53,771 nucleotides of DNA, from assembly GCA_003252535.1 (NCBI GenBank), contig QKDN01000029.1:1-53771 (forward strand), read 5' to 3'. Below are positions 7,745 to 17,761 of the stretch, piece by piece. Under the pieces are notes generated by a model. It was not told where the DNA came from and did not search any database. It saw only the letters and a list, made by a program, of their open reading frames with translations. Source of the stretch: Campylobacterota bacterium (lineage in GTDB: Bacteria > Campylobacterota > Campylobacteria > Campylobacterales > Sulfurovaceae). The first letter of the stretch is position 1. Each line of letters begins with the position of its first letter. The position numbers and the translations under genes are program-made.

Positions 7745-8698
7745 CTAGTTTTGGGATTTGAAATAGCCGGGTATGTTGTCCGGTTTGAGCATACGGTCGA
7801 TCTCGCTCTTGTCAAAGTATTTCTCCAGCAGGAGGTTCATATCGTCGTAGAGCGGTGCGACGAACTCCATCTTTCTGCCTGTACGCGGGTGGGTAAGGTA
7901 GAGGAGGTAGGCGTGGAGGCTGACCCGCTCTACATCCCTGTGTTTGCCCCGGTAGCCGTAGAGGGCATCTCCGAGGATATGGCGTCCGATGGAGTTCAGG
8001 TGAACCCTGATCTGGTGCGTCCTGCCGGTATAGAGTTTGGCGGCGATGAGGGCGACATGCTCCTCCCCTTCCCGCAGCGAAGCGAACGATGTCCGTGCCT
8101 CCTTGCCGTCAGGGATCACATCCATCCTGAGACGGTTGCTCCTGCTCCTGCCTATGGGCTTGTCTATGGTGACATCCTCTTTGAGCGGATGGTCGATCAG
8201 GGCGAGGTAGTAGCGCCCCATGCTCTTGTCCTGGAGCTGTTCGGAGAGCTTCCGGTGGGCTTCGTTGTTCTTGGCGATCACAAGGGCCCCGGTGGTCTCC
8301 TTGTCGATGCGGTGGACGATCCCGTGACGCTCTTCACCCGAGATGGTCGAGAGGGATATCCCTTTTGTGATCAGCCAGTCGACCAGTGTAGCCTCTTTGA
8401 CGCTCGGGGCAGGGTGGACGACCAGCATGGGGGGCTTGTTGACCACGAGGATATCCTCATCCTCATAAAGCACTTCGATATCGAAGTCGACATCGTGCGC
8501 CTCTTTTTTCTCAGCCTCTTTGAAGGTGTATTCGATACGGTCGCCTGTGGCGATCTTGTGGCTCGGTTTGGTCACGGGGATGCCGTTGACGCTGACGAGA
8601 GACTCCCTGATCAGTTTCTCTATCTGGTTGCGGCTGATACCGAGCGCTTCGGCGAGCGCTTTGTCGAGCCTTTGTGCGGTTGTACATTCTAAAGTCAT
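7745..8698 (-). CDS. RluA/RluD-family pseudouridine synthase
   Basis: It isomerises uridines in rRNA or tRNA. The 317-residue protein opens with an S4 RNA-binding domain (about 8-70, RLDKALAEALGISRNQIEKL), then a catalytic domain with the active-site Asp in HRIDKETTGALVIAKN and the late motif GRTHQIRVHL. The length and S4 domain fit RluD (23S rRNA) best, but RluC-like paralogs look similar. It is the first gene of the long minus-strand operon 8698-1517, and the 96-bp region upstream is shared with a divergent gene. Confidence 0.9.
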   Translation of the reverse strand: MTLECTTAQRLDKALAEALGISRNQIEKLIRESLVSVNGIPVTKPSHKIATGDRIEYTFKEAEKKEAHDVDFDIEVLYEDEDILVVNKPPMLVVHPAPSVKEATLVDWLITKGISLSTISGEERHGIVHRIDKETTGALVIAKNNEAHRKLSEQLQDKSMGRYYLALIDHPLKEDVTIDKPIGRSRSNRLRMDVIPDGKEARTSFASLREGEEHVALIAAKLYTGRTHQIRVHLNSIGRHILGDALYGYRGKHRDVERVSLHAYLLYLTHPRTGRKMEFVAPLYDDMNLLLEKYFDKSEIDRMLKPDNIPGYFKSQN

Positions 8699-8794
8699 AT
8701 TTCTTTTACTATAATTCTTTTTGCGAATTATAACAGATTTATTTCACTCTAAGAGGTCGCCGGGTAAAATCGGGGTTTTTAGCAGGAGCGGTTC

Positions 8795-10418
<1,624 letters not shown>

Positions 10419-11180
10419 TTGAAAGACTCGCCCGAATATCTCCGGAAAAAAGCCTTCTTTGACAAAGTGCTGACCATATACGGTCGCAATGCCGTGATGG
10501 AGGCGCTCGAAGACGACTCCCTGACCATACACAAACTCCATCTCTCCAGTTCGAACCGTGACAACGACCAGCTGAACTCAATGAAGCGGCTTGCCGAGGC
10601 GAGAGGTGCAGTGGTGGAGTTTCACGACAAGGCGGCCCTTTCGCGTATCTCGAAAAACGCCAGGCAGGACCAGGGGGTAGCGCTCGATATCGTCATGGAG
10701 CAGTCCCTCGGTCTCGAGGAGTTCCTCTCTGGCCGCAGGGACTACAGGGTGCTTGCGCTCGACGGTGTGACCAATCCCCAGAACCTGGGGATGATCATCC
10801 GTTCGGCCGCCGCCGGGAACATCGATGCGATCGTATTCCCACTCAAAGGTGCCGCGCAGCTCTCGCCGCTGGTGATCAAAGCAAGCGCGGGGACACTTTT
10901 CAGGATACCTCTGATCAGGACGAAGAGCCTCGGGAAATCCCTGGAGGATTTCAAAAAGGATGGCGCGACGGTGTACACCCTCTCTTCCCATGCGAAGAGT
11001 TCCTACCAGGAGCAGCAGTATGCCCGACGGTGTGTCTTTGTCCTGGGCAACGAGAGCGAAGGGGTAAGTGCCGAGATCGAAAAGCTCAGCGATGAGAGCA
11101 TCTCCATACCGATGAACCGGGGGGTAGAGTCGCTCAATGTAGCCGTGACAGCCGCCCTTCTGGCCTTCATGGAGAGATAG
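10419..11180 (+). CDS. SPOUT-superfamily RNA 2'-O-methyltransferase (TrmH/RlmB-like), copy 1
   Basis: It is predicted to methylate a ribose 2'-OH in rRNA or tRNA. The three SPOUT motifs that make the trefoil knot are NPQNLGMIIRSAA, VFVLGNESEGVS and IPMNRGVESLNVAVTAALL. An N-terminal substrate-binding domain (about 17-95, IYGRNAVMEALE) is present. The TTG at 10419 directly after the fabI stop gives 253 residues. A GTG at 10467 (just before LTIYGRNAV) would match typical RlmB starts better, so the start is uncertain. A second, different SPOUT gene follows 35 bp later. Confidence 0.85.
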   Translation: MKDSPEYLRKKAFFDKVLTIYGRNAVMEALEDDSLTIHKLHLSSSNRDNDQLNSMKRLAEARGAVVEFHDKAALSRISKNARQDQGVALDIVMEQSLGLEEFLSGRRDYRVLALDGVTNPQNLGMIIRSAAAGNIDAIVFPLKGAAQLSPLVIKASAGTLFRIPLIRTKSLGKSLEDFKKDGATVYTLSSHAKSSYQEQQYARRCVFVLGNESEGVSAEIEKLSDESISIPMNRGVESLNVAVTAALLAFMER

Positions 11181-11215
11181 TAAAATTACAGCAAAAAAAA
11201 GGTAAAATCACGTTC

Positions 11216-11902
11216 ATGATTATTTACGGAAAGCAGGTCTGCCTCTATGCTCTGAAGAGTCACGAACCTCATATCAAAACGGTCTATCTGGCGAAAAAAG
11301 GGCTCTTGCCGCAACCCCTCTTTGACAGATACAGACCGAAGATCAAATTTCTCGAAGAGAAATGGGCCCAGTCGATGAGTAAGGGCGGCAATCATCAGGG
11401 GATACTCATCGAGATGGATGAATATGCCGAAGCCGACTTTACGAGCGCCAAAGAGGGCAGTTTTGTCATCATCCTCGATGCCCTTACCGATACGGGCAAT
11501 ATCGGCGCTATCGTCAGGAGCGCTTATGCGCTCGGTGCCGATGCGGTGATCGCGACAGGTGTCAGGCAGCTCAACTATGCGGCGATCGCACGCACCAGCA
11601 GCGGGGCGCTGCTCGATATGCCATTCATCATCCGCCAGAATATTGCCGATGTCCTCAACGAACTCCACCAGGTAGGGTTCGAGAGCTACGGAGCGAATAT
11701 GGGCGGAGAGCCGCTTGAGGGAGTCACTTTCGCCCCAAGACGCGCCCTGGTACTCGGCAGCGAAGGGGAGGGGCTTTCGAAGAAAGCAAAAGCAAAAATC
11801 ATGCACAGCGTCTCTATCGGGATGAAAAGAGATTTCGATTCACTCAACGTGAGCGCGGCAGCAGCAATAATTATACATAGGATGGGTTATGCAATTAGAT
11901 GA
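11216..11902 (+). CDS. rlmB: SPOUT-superfamily rRNA 2'-O-methyltransferase (RlmB-like), copy 2
   Basis: This 228-residue relative of RlmB, which makes Gm2251 in 23S rRNA, has SPOUT motifs DTGNIGAIVRSAYALGAD, LVLGSEGEGLS and IGMKRDFDSLNVSAAAAI. It has a short N-terminal domain starting MIIYGKQVCLYAL. It overlaps the next gene by 14 bp, and the order rlmB-membrane protein-aminotransferase-hom matches, as I recall, Campylobacter jejuni Cj0153c-Cj0149c. That synteny favours this copy as the true RlmB orthologue over copy 1. Confidence 0.82.
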   Translation: MIIYGKQVCLYALKSHEPHIKTVYLAKKGLLPQPLFDRYRPKIKFLEEKWAQSMSKGGNHQGILIEMDEYAEADFTSAKEGSFVIILDALTDTGNIGAIVRSAYALGADAVIATGVRQLNYAAIARTSSGALLDMPFIIRQNIADVLNELHQVGFESYGANMGGEPLEGVTFAPRRALVLGSEGEGLSKKAKAKIMHSVSIGMKRDFDSLNVSAAAAIIIHRMGYAIR

Positions 11903-12809
11903 TTTGACCGAAGAGAGAAGTATAGCGAGTATACAGAACAGAACGAATCTGGCAAAAGATGTCATAGAGAATATCTTTGCGAAGAACTTCAAGGCTCTTA
12001 ACCGCACTCAGGCGCTCGGCGCCATTTCGATCATCGAGAGGGAGTTCAAGCTCGATCTCTCACCTCTGAAAGAGGAGTGCAAACACTACTATTCGCTCCA
12101 CCCGATGGATGAGAGGAGCGTCGTGATACCGGTCCCTTCGGTAGAGTCGGACCCTGTCTGGCCGAAGTTTTTGATGGTGGTCATCATCGGTGTGCTGGGA
12201 TACGGCGGATGGTATTTCTTCACAGAGTATTACCAGAAGCAGATTCATCCGATCACCGTCGAGGGAAACGTGAGCGATAGTACGACTGAAGAAAACGCAT
12301 CTGATGAGACCAATACGGCAACTCCGGTCACTGCCGAGGAGGAAAAGCCCAGGATCACGATTGAGGAAGAGGCAAAAAAGCTCGATATCACTACCGGGGA
12401 GAAAGTGGAAGTTCCTTCCAACCTCCTCCTGAACGATACGGCAGCCGAAGCCAATACATCTGATGTCAACGAGGAGAAGAACGTAACAGAGGAAGCGAAC
12501 AACAGTACAAACGAAGAGGCAGCAGTTCCACCGGAAAGAACCGTCATCTCCCTGGTACCGAACAACAGAATGTGGTTCAGGATCACCGATCTCAACAGCA
12601 AAAAAAGCTACGAGTTCAGACGCGATGAACAGTATGATTTCAATATGACACAGAGCGACTGGCTCGTCGGTGTCCAGAACGAGACGTTCAACTTCGTGGA
12701 CAAAGGCGAGAGCAAAGAGTACGGCGGCAGAGGCAAATACTTTTACAGACTTGATCAAAGCGGTATAACCGAGATCGACGAAGAGAAATACAGATCACTT
12801 TACAGATAA
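11889..12809 (+). CDS. Bitopic membrane protein with acidic periplasmic linker (RodZ-like layout)
   Basis: The 306-residue protein has a cytoplasmic N-terminal helical part (about 1-88, with NLAKDVIENIFAKNF and TQALGAISIIEREF). One membrane segment follows at about 92-113 (FLMVVIIGVLGYGGWYFF), then a long linker rich in Glu, Asn and Thr (about 120-215), and a C-terminal beta-type domain (about 220-306, WFRITDLNSKKSYEF). This cytoplasmic-TM-linker-beta layout recalls RodZ, but I see no clear Cro-like HTH, so the identity is open. It overlaps rlmB by 14 bp. Position matches the unnamed membrane protein beside hom in Campylobacter. Confidence 0.7.
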   Translation: MQLDDLTEERSIASIQNRTNLAKDVIENIFAKNFKALNRTQALGAISIIEREFKLDLSPLKEECKHYYSLHPMDERSVVIPVPSVESDPVWPKFLMVVIIGVLGYGGWYFFTEYYQKQIHPITVEGNVSDSTTEENASDETNTATPVTAEEEKPRITIEEEAKKLDITTGEKVEVPSNLLLNDTAAEANTSDVNEEKNVTEEANNSTNEEAAVPPERTVISLVPNNRMWFRITDLNSKKSYEFRRDEQYDFNMTQSDWLVGVQNETFNFVDKGESKEYGGRGKYFYRLDQSGITEIDEEKYRSLYR

Positions 12810-12846
12810 ATCATCCATCCATAAGAAACAGAAGGAAAAAAACAAG

Positions 12847-14091
12847 ATGTTTGAAGAGATTCAGTTCGAAAAAATCAACAGGCTGCCCAAATATATCTTC
12901 GCACAGATCAACGAGCTCAAGATGGCTGCGAGAAGACAGGGCGAAGATATCATAGATTTCTCGATGGGTAACCCGGATGGCCCTACGCCGCAGGCGATCG
13001 TGGACAAGCTCTGCGAAACCGCCAACCGTAACAAGACACACGGCTACAGTGCGAGTAAGGGTATCTACAAGCTCAGACTGGCGATGGCGAAATGGTACAA
13101 GAGAAAGTACAACGCTGACCTCGATCCAGATACCGAAGTGGTCGCTACGATGGGGAGCAAGGAGGGGTATGTCCACCTGATCCAGGCGATCTCCAATCCA
13201 GGCGATGTCGCTATCGTCCCCGATCCGACCTATCCAATCCACTCGCAGGCGTTCATCCTCGCCGGAGCGAATGTCGAGAAGATGGAGCTGATCTACGATC
13301 AGGAGACTTTCGAGGTGGATGAGGACAGATTTTTCGCCGACCTTACCCATGCCCTCGACAATTCGCTCCCCAGAGCGAAGTTCGTCGTGGTGAATTTCCC
13401 GCACAACCCGACGACGGCTACCGTCACGCCGGAGTTTTACGAGAGACTTGTCGCACTGGCTATGGAGAAGAGATTCTATGTCATTTCCGATATCGCCTAT
13501 GCCGACATCACTTTCGACGGGTACAAGACGCCGTCAATCATGAGCGTACCGGGAGCCAAAGAGGTAGCGGTCGAGTCGTACACTCTCTCCAAGAGCTACA
13601 ATATGGCAGGCTGGAGAGTCGGCTTCATCGTCGGCAACAAGAAGCTCATCGGCGCGTTGCAGAGCATCAAGTCGTGGCTTGACTACGGTATGTTCACGCC
13701 GATCCAGGTTGCTGCGACCGTAGCGCTCGACGAGTACGGCAATATCCCCGAAGAGGTGATCATCCCTGTCTATGAGAAGAGGAGAAATGTCCTCGTCGAA
13801 GCGTTCAACAACGCAGGCTGGCCGGTCGCCAAGCCGCAGTCGAGTATGTTCGTCTGGGCAAAGATCCCCGAAGTGGCGAGAGATATGGGTTCGCTAGAGT
13901 TCTCCAAGCAGCTGCTTGTTAAAGCAGGTGTAGCGGTGAGCCCGGGTATCGGTTTCGGTATCTATGGCGACCAGTATGTCCGTATCGCCCTCATCGAGAA
14001 CGAAAAGCGTATCCGTCAGGCAGCGAAGAATATCAAGAAGTTCCTCACCGATCTCAAAAAAGAAAAAGAGCAAGAGCAGAACAATGGTTAA
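12847..14091 (+). CDS. Pyridoxal-phosphate aminotransferase, class I (AlaA/LL-DAP-aminotransferase-like)
   Basis: The 414-residue fold-type I aminotransferase has family motifs in order: substrate loop FSMGNPDGPTPQ (38-49), HGYSASKGI, PDPTYPIH, NFPHNPTT (N177), Asp205 and Tyr208 in SDIAYAD, and the PLP Schiff-base lysine K239 in YTLSKSYNMAGWRVGF. It probably makes alanine or aspartate-family amino acids in the cytoplasm, but substrate cannot be fixed by sequence. Its last 8 bp overlap hom, so it may feed or share regulation with the aspartate pathway. An AGAAGGA-type site precedes the ATG. Confidence 0.88.
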   Translation: MFEEIQFEKINRLPKYIFAQINELKMAARRQGEDIIDFSMGNPDGPTPQAIVDKLCETANRNKTHGYSASKGIYKLRLAMAKWYKRKYNADLDPDTEVVATMGSKEGYVHLIQAISNPGDVAIVPDPTYPIHSQAFILAGANVEKMELIYDQETFEVDEDRFFADLTHALDNSLPRAKFVVVNFPHNPTTATVTPEFYERLVALAMEKRFYVISDIAYADITFDGYKTPSIMSVPGAKEVAVESYTLSKSYNMAGWRVGFIVGNKKLIGALQSIKSWLDYGMFTPIQVAATVALDEYGNIPEEVIIPVYEKRRNVLVEAFNNAGWPVAKPQSSMFVWAKIPEVARDMGSLEFSKQLLVKAGVAVSPGIGFGIYGDQYVRIALIENEKRIRQAAKNIKKFLTDLKKEKEQEQNNG

Positions 14092-15349
14092 GATCGGAAT
14101 CCTCGGTGTCGGTACGGTAGGGGCGAGCGTCGCCAATATCCTTGAGCAGAACGCCGATATCATCGAAGCGAGATCGGGCAAGAAGATCGTAGCAGTACAC
14201 GGCGTGGTCAAGAACCTCTCCAAAGACAGGGGGGTCAATATCACCCTGAGCGACAACCCCTACGATGTGGTCGACAACCCGGAGATCGATATCGTCGTCG
14301 AGCTGATGGGCGGCGTCGAAGAGCCGTATGAGCTCGTCAAGAGAGCGCTTGCCAACGGCAAAGCGGTCGTCACCGCCAACAAAGCGCTCCTCGCCTACCA
14401 CCGCTACGAGCTCCAGGAGCTCGCAGGCGACCTGCCGCTGATGTACGAGGCGAGCACTGCCGGTGGTATCCCCATCATCGGCGCACTGCGCAACGGTCTC
14501 ACTGCCAACCACATCGAGTCTATCCAGGGGATCATGAACGGCACCTGCAACTACATGCTCACCAAGATGATCAAAGAGGGTGTCAGATACGACGATGTCC
14601 TCGCAGAAGCGCAGGAGCTCGGTTATGCCGAGGCCGATCCCACCTTCGATGTCGGCGGTTTCGATGCGGCGCACAAGCTCCTCATCCTCTCTTCTATCGC
14701 CTACGGTATCGATGCAAAGCCCGAAGATATCCTCATCGAAGGTATCCAGAACATCACCCAGACCGATGTCGACTTCGCCAAGGAGTTCGGCTACGAGATC
14801 AAGCTGCTCGGTATCGCCAAAAAGGTCGGTTCGGGCGTGGAGCTGAGAGTCCACGCCACGATGATCCCGAGCGAGAGCATGATCGCCAAGGTCGACGGCG
14901 TGATGAACGCGGTCACCGTCCGCGGCGACCGTGTCGGCGAGACGATGTACTATGGCCCCGGCGCTGGCGGTAATGCTACGGCTTCGGCAGTGATCGCCGA
15001 TATCGTCGATATCGTCCGCGGCAACAGCAACCCGATGCTCGGCTACAAGAAGAGTCTCGAATCAGGTCTCAAGCTCCTCTCCCGCGACGAGATCCGTTCC
15101 CACTATTACCTCCGCATGAGTGTTGATGACAAGAAGGGTGTCCTCGCAGAGATCACCCAGCTCCTCAGCCGCCACGACATTTCCATCGAAGCGATGATGC
15201 AAAAGCCAGACCACGACAAGGACGAATGCGTCGAGCTCCTCTTCATCATCCACGAGTGCAGCGAGAAGATGATCCAGGATGCGATCGTCGCCCTCGAAGC
15301 CCTCGATGTCATCCACGGCAAGATCGGTATGATCAGGATAGAGCAGTAG
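14084..15349 (+). CDS. hom: Homoserine dehydrogenase
   Basis: It reduces aspartate semialdehyde to homoserine, the branch point to threonine and methionine. The start is the ATG at 14084 (MVKIGILGVGTVGASVANIL), whose glycine-rich NAD(P) motif fits the family. The frame extends upstream but only inside the aminotransferase gene. Further motifs are VTANKALLAYH and the catalytic-domain segment GIMNGTCNYMLTKM. A C-terminal ACT domain (about 345-421, MSVDDKKGVLAEITQLL) suggests feedback by an amino acid. The 421-residue length is typical. MetX and MetY, which use its product, are encoded 6 kb downstream. Confidence 0.95.
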   Translation: MVKIGILGVGTVGASVANILEQNADIIEARSGKKIVAVHGVVKNLSKDRGVNITLSDNPYDVVDNPEIDIVVELMGGVEEPYELVKRALANGKAVVTANKALLAYHRYELQELAGDLPLMYEASTAGGIPIIGALRNGLTANHIESIQGIMNGTCNYMLTKMIKEGVRYDDVLAEAQELGYAEADPTFDVGGFDAAHKLLILSSIAYGIDAKPEDILIEGIQNITQTDVDFAKEFGYEIKLLGIAKKVGSGVELRVHATMIPSESMIAKVDGVMNAVTVRGDRVGETMYYGPGAGGNATASAVIADIVDIVRGNSNPMLGYKKSLESGLKLLSRDEIRSHYYLRMSVDDKKGVLAEITQLLSRHDISIEAMMQKPDHDKDECVELLFIIHECSEKMIQDAIVALEALDVIHGKIGMIRIEQ

Positions 15350-15401
15350 GCTCTGTCTACATACACTGACAAAGACGGAAGGTTACAATGTTTCTTTGTG
15401 T

Positions 15402-15485
15402 GTAGGTTCGATTTTATCGAACATCTATTCCTCATACAGATACACTTCGATCTCTGTAATATTCGTTCGATGAAATCGAACCTAC
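15402..15485. repeat. Nested inverted repeat (REP/MITE-like element)
   Basis: The left arm GTAGGTTCGATTTTATCGAA (15402-15421) and the right arm at 15465-15485 are inverted copies with one mismatch. Each arm also folds on itself (GTTCGAT...ATCGAAC), so the element can form two small hairpins or one large cruciform. The inner spacer has a further short stem (ACAGA...TCTGT). There is no terminator-like U tract. This is the main content of the 296-bp gap after hom, together with the promoter of the next gene. A dispersed REP or small MITE is the best reading. Confidence 0.6.
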
Positions 15486-15603
15486 GGATTACAGATTTTG
15501 GGATATTTCATTGGCATTGTGCCAAATTCGATTCTTTAATATACTTTAAAACTCTACAAAAACCTCCATATCGAAAAACAAATTTCCTATTTTGACATCC
15601 ATA

Positions 15604-15612
15604 TGATATAAT
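15604..15612 (+). promoter_or_regulatory. Candidate extended -10 promoter for the DUF697 gene
   Basis: TGaTATAAT matches the extended -10 consensus exactly and lies 34 bp before the ATG. A TTGACA lies too close (9 bp) to serve as its -35. GGAGGA precedes the start codon. Confidence 0.55.
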
Positions 15613-15645
15613 CAATCGATTCACAAAATATATTCGGAGGATCAT

Positions 15646-16254
15646 ATGCAAAACAGAGATGAAAAAGAAACAGTACAGGAAGATGTTTTGAGATCAGCAG
15701 ACGAGATCATTGGGCAGCATGTCACTTTTGGTATGATCGCCGGTGCGATCCCGGTGCCGATCGTCGATATAGCATCGGTGACGGCGATCCAGCTCGATAT
15801 GATCCATCAGCTTTCAAAACTATACGATATCGATTACGATGACGAGCGGGGGAAATCTCTCGTCGGAGCGCTGATCGCGTCGGGTATCGGGGTAAGTATC
15901 GGACGCGCTGGAGCGAGCATGGTCAAAGCCCTGCCGGGAGTGGGTACGATATTGGGGATAGGTTCGCAGGTGATCTTCTCGGGTGCAAGCACCTATGCGA
16001 TAGGCAATGTCTTCAAGCAACATTTTGAAAGCGGTGGGAACCTTTTCGATCTCGATACTGTAAAGTCTGCCGATGCTTTCAAATCCTTTTTCGATCTGGG
16101 AAAAGAGTATGCGAAGAAGAAGGAAAAAATTCAATCAAAAGAAGAGATATTCGAGACCCTTGAGACCATGAAGGACCTGCATGAGAAAGGTGTGATCACC
16201 CAGGAGGAGTTCGAGAAGACCAAAGCGGAGCTGTTGAAGAAGATCGTCGAATGA
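15646..16254 (+). CDS. DUF697 domain protein with C-terminal SHOCT motif
   Basis: The 202-residue protein has a DUF697-type helical membrane-associated core (about 15-125) with hydrophobic helices (FGMIAGAIPVPIVDIAS and LVGALIASGIGVSIG). A linker and a C-terminal SHOCT domain follow (about 167-200: MKDLHEKGVITQEEFEKTK). DUF697 proteins are often fused to GTPases or found alone in the inner membrane; SHOCT is a short oligomerisation-type domain. The function is unknown. It has its own promoter and a strong ribosome binding site, and converges on the ferritin-like gene across a hairpin. Confidence 0.8.
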   Translation: MQNRDEKETVQEDVLRSADEIIGQHVTFGMIAGAIPVPIVDIASVTAIQLDMIHQLSKLYDIDYDDERGKSLVGALIASGIGVSIGRAGASMVKALPGVGTILGIGSQVIFSGASTYAIGNVFKQHFESGGNLFDLDTVKSADAFKSFFDLGKEYAKKKEKIQSKEEIFETLETMKDLHEKGVITQEEFEKTKAELLKKIVE

Positions 16255-16278
16255 TAAATTGAAGAGATTATAAGCAAA

Positions 16279-16297
16279 TTGCGGGACAAACCCGCAA
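16279..16297. terminator. Hairpin between convergent genes
   Basis: The stem TTGCGGG/CCCGCAA (16279-16285 with 16291-16297) has a 5-base loop. It lies between the stop codons of the DUF697 gene and the ferritin-like gene, so it could terminate both. Only the minus direction has some T-rich sequence after it. Confidence 0.6.
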
Positions 16298-16308
16298 AGA
16301 AGAGCGAA

Positions 16309-16824
16309 CTACTGCATACTCGCCTTGATCTGCTGGATGAACTCGGTGATATCGTCGTACATTGCTGTAAGGTCTTCTTCGTGTTCGACTTCGTCGGCGA
16401 GGATCTGGGAGACGAGATCGTAGGTGACGATATCCTTGTCCCTGGTGAGATCGACGATGGAGGAGTAGGTGGCGATGGCGCACTGCTCACCCTTGATCGC
16501 ATCCTGGAGGATGCTCACCACATCGAAGTTCTCCGGTGCATCATAGCCGCAGTTGGTGTGCTCGAACCAGTCTTTTGGGTGGAGCAGCGGCGTACCGCCG
16601 AGCTGGAGTATCCTGTCGGCAACCATCGTCGCGTGTCTGAGCTCATCGGCTGCGTGCTGTGTGAGTTCGGCGATCGCTGCATCCTTCATGATCCCTTTGA
16701 CCACCTTTGACTCGGTGAAGTACTGGTAGTACGCCAGCCATTCATCTGCGTATGCCTTGTTGAGCAGCTTCACAAGCTCCGCTATATCTATACCTTTGAT
16801 GATCGAATTCCCTTTGAAAGCCAT
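16309..16824 (-). CDS. Ferritin-like diiron protein (bacterioferritin/Dps-like)
   Basis: The 171-residue four-helix-bundle protein carries diiron ligands in the expected pattern: Glu in ADEWLAYYQY, ExxH in ADELRHATMV, Glu in KGEQCAIATY, and ExxH in ADEVEHEEDL. This suggests iron storage or protection against peroxide in the cytoplasm. It matches the "bacterioferritin, DPS-like" group rather than classical ferritin. The heme-ligand methionine of true bacterioferritin is not obvious. It is a single-gene unit with an AT-rich upstream region, which might hold Fur or PerR sites that I cannot define. Confidence 0.85.
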   Translation of the reverse strand: MAFKGNSIIKGIDIAELVKLLNKAYADEWLAYYQYFTESKVVKGIMKDAAIAELTQHAADELRHATMVADRILQLGGTPLLHPKDWFEHTNCGYDAPENFDVVSILQDAIKGEQCAIATYSSIVDLTRDKDIVTYDLVSQILADEVEHEEDLTAMYDDITEFIQQIKASMQ

Positions 16825-16944
16825 TGGTAACTCCTAGTTAATAATTTTTATTATCTGATAACTATACTCCTATGTAACTTATTTTCATATTAAAGATATT
16901 TCTTTTTGAATAAAGCAAATTTTGATGAATGTTTATATATTTCA

Positions 16945-16953
16945 TGCTAGAAT
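16945..16953 (+). promoter_or_regulatory. Candidate extended -10 promoter for the gene at 16981
   Basis: TGcTAGAAT matches TGnTAnAAT and is identical to the box before fabI. It lies 27 bp before the ATG, and AAAGGAG follows at 16967-16973. Confidence 0.55.
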
Positions 16954-16980
16954 ATATCATCTACTTAAAGGAGTGATACT

Positions 16981-17625
16981 ATGAAAAAATTACTTTTGGC
17001 TATGGTTCTGGTATTTGCGACGAATGCATTTGCACTCAGCAAGATGAGTTCTATCCCTTCAGAAGAGAAAGAACTGCTCGACAAGATATTCAACAATCTC
17101 AACTTCAACGATGTCTCCGATGAGTCAAGAAACCTGATCTATGATCAGCTCAAGCCCTTTTTGAGAAACGGCTGGTACTCGCACTGGCTTTCCAACACTT
17201 CAGGCGCAGACTCCAAACTTGACAAAGCGGACACTGCATTTGCCGATATTATGATCTATAACAACGAGAGAGTGACCAATATCACCCTTATCTACTTCAG
17301 AAAGTTCAACCAGATGTATATCAATACGAAAGAGTACATCGAAACAACCTCAAGCGCTGCTATGGACAACTTCAGAAAGAAGCAAAAAGACAGTCAGTAC
17401 AAGAATCTCAACGAGACCGACTACTATGCAGTATTTAACAAAAACGGCTATATGGGATATGAGACCGTGCATATCAAAGAGCCGAACGCTATGATGGTCT
17501 ACGAAACAGCAAACTACCTCAACGTCTTTGCTGCTGAAACAGGCGAGAACAACGGACCGCAGGAAGATGAACCGGCAGACGACGGCAAAGACGGACTCGG
17601 TAACGCAAAGCTCCCAGGCGAATAA
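16981..17625 (+). CDS. Exported protein of unknown function, 214 aa
   Basis: I do not recognise the family. A clear signal peptide (MKKLLLAMVLVFATNAFA) indicates export to the periplasm. The mature part is mostly alpha/beta with many Asn and Tyr residues. It ends in an acidic low-complexity tail (about 190-214, rich in E, D, G, N). It has its own promoter and strong ribosome binding site and is followed by a GC-rich hairpin, so it looks monocistronic and probably well expressed. Confidence 0.75.
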   Translation: MKKLLLAMVLVFATNAFALSKMSSIPSEEKELLDKIFNNLNFNDVSDESRNLIYDQLKPFLRNGWYSHWLSNTSGADSKLDKADTAFADIMIYNNERVTNITLIYFRKFNQMYINTKEYIETTSSAAMDNFRKKQKDSQYKNLNETDYYAVFNKNGYMGYETVHIKEPNAMMVYETANYLNVFAAETGENNGPQEDEPADDGKDGLGNAKLPGE

Positions 17626-17634
17626 CACCGCCAT

Positions 17635-17660
17635 CCGGCCAGAACCTTTTGGCCGGTTCT
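17635..17660 (+). terminator. GC-rich hairpin with two alternative pairings
   Basis: CCGGCC (17635-17640) pairs with GGCCGG (17651-17656). Alternatively AGAACC (17641-17646) pairs with GGTTCT (17655-17660). The two stems exclude each other. It lies 9 bp after the exported-protein stop. No strong U tract follows, so it is either a weak terminator or an mRNA end-protecting structure. Confidence 0.5.
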
Positions 17661-17714
17661 GTCAAATCAGCCTAATTCCCCTCCCCAATAATTCGATACA
17701 AACCTACTTTTGGA

Positions 17715-17720
17715 TATAAT
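17715..17720 (+). promoter_or_regulatory. Candidate -10 box for gatA-guaB
   Basis: A perfect TATAAT with a TG two bases further upstream lies 41 bp before the gatA GTG. A good ribosome binding site (GAGGAAAAG) follows. Confidence 0.5.
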
Positions 17721-17761
17721 CACGGCATTTAACTCAAAATTGCGTAACGAGGAAAAGATAA

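Noticed and set aside
6875-8692. 605-codon plus-strand ORF
   Set aside because: Antisense to trmB and the pseudouridine synthase gene; an effect of codon bias.
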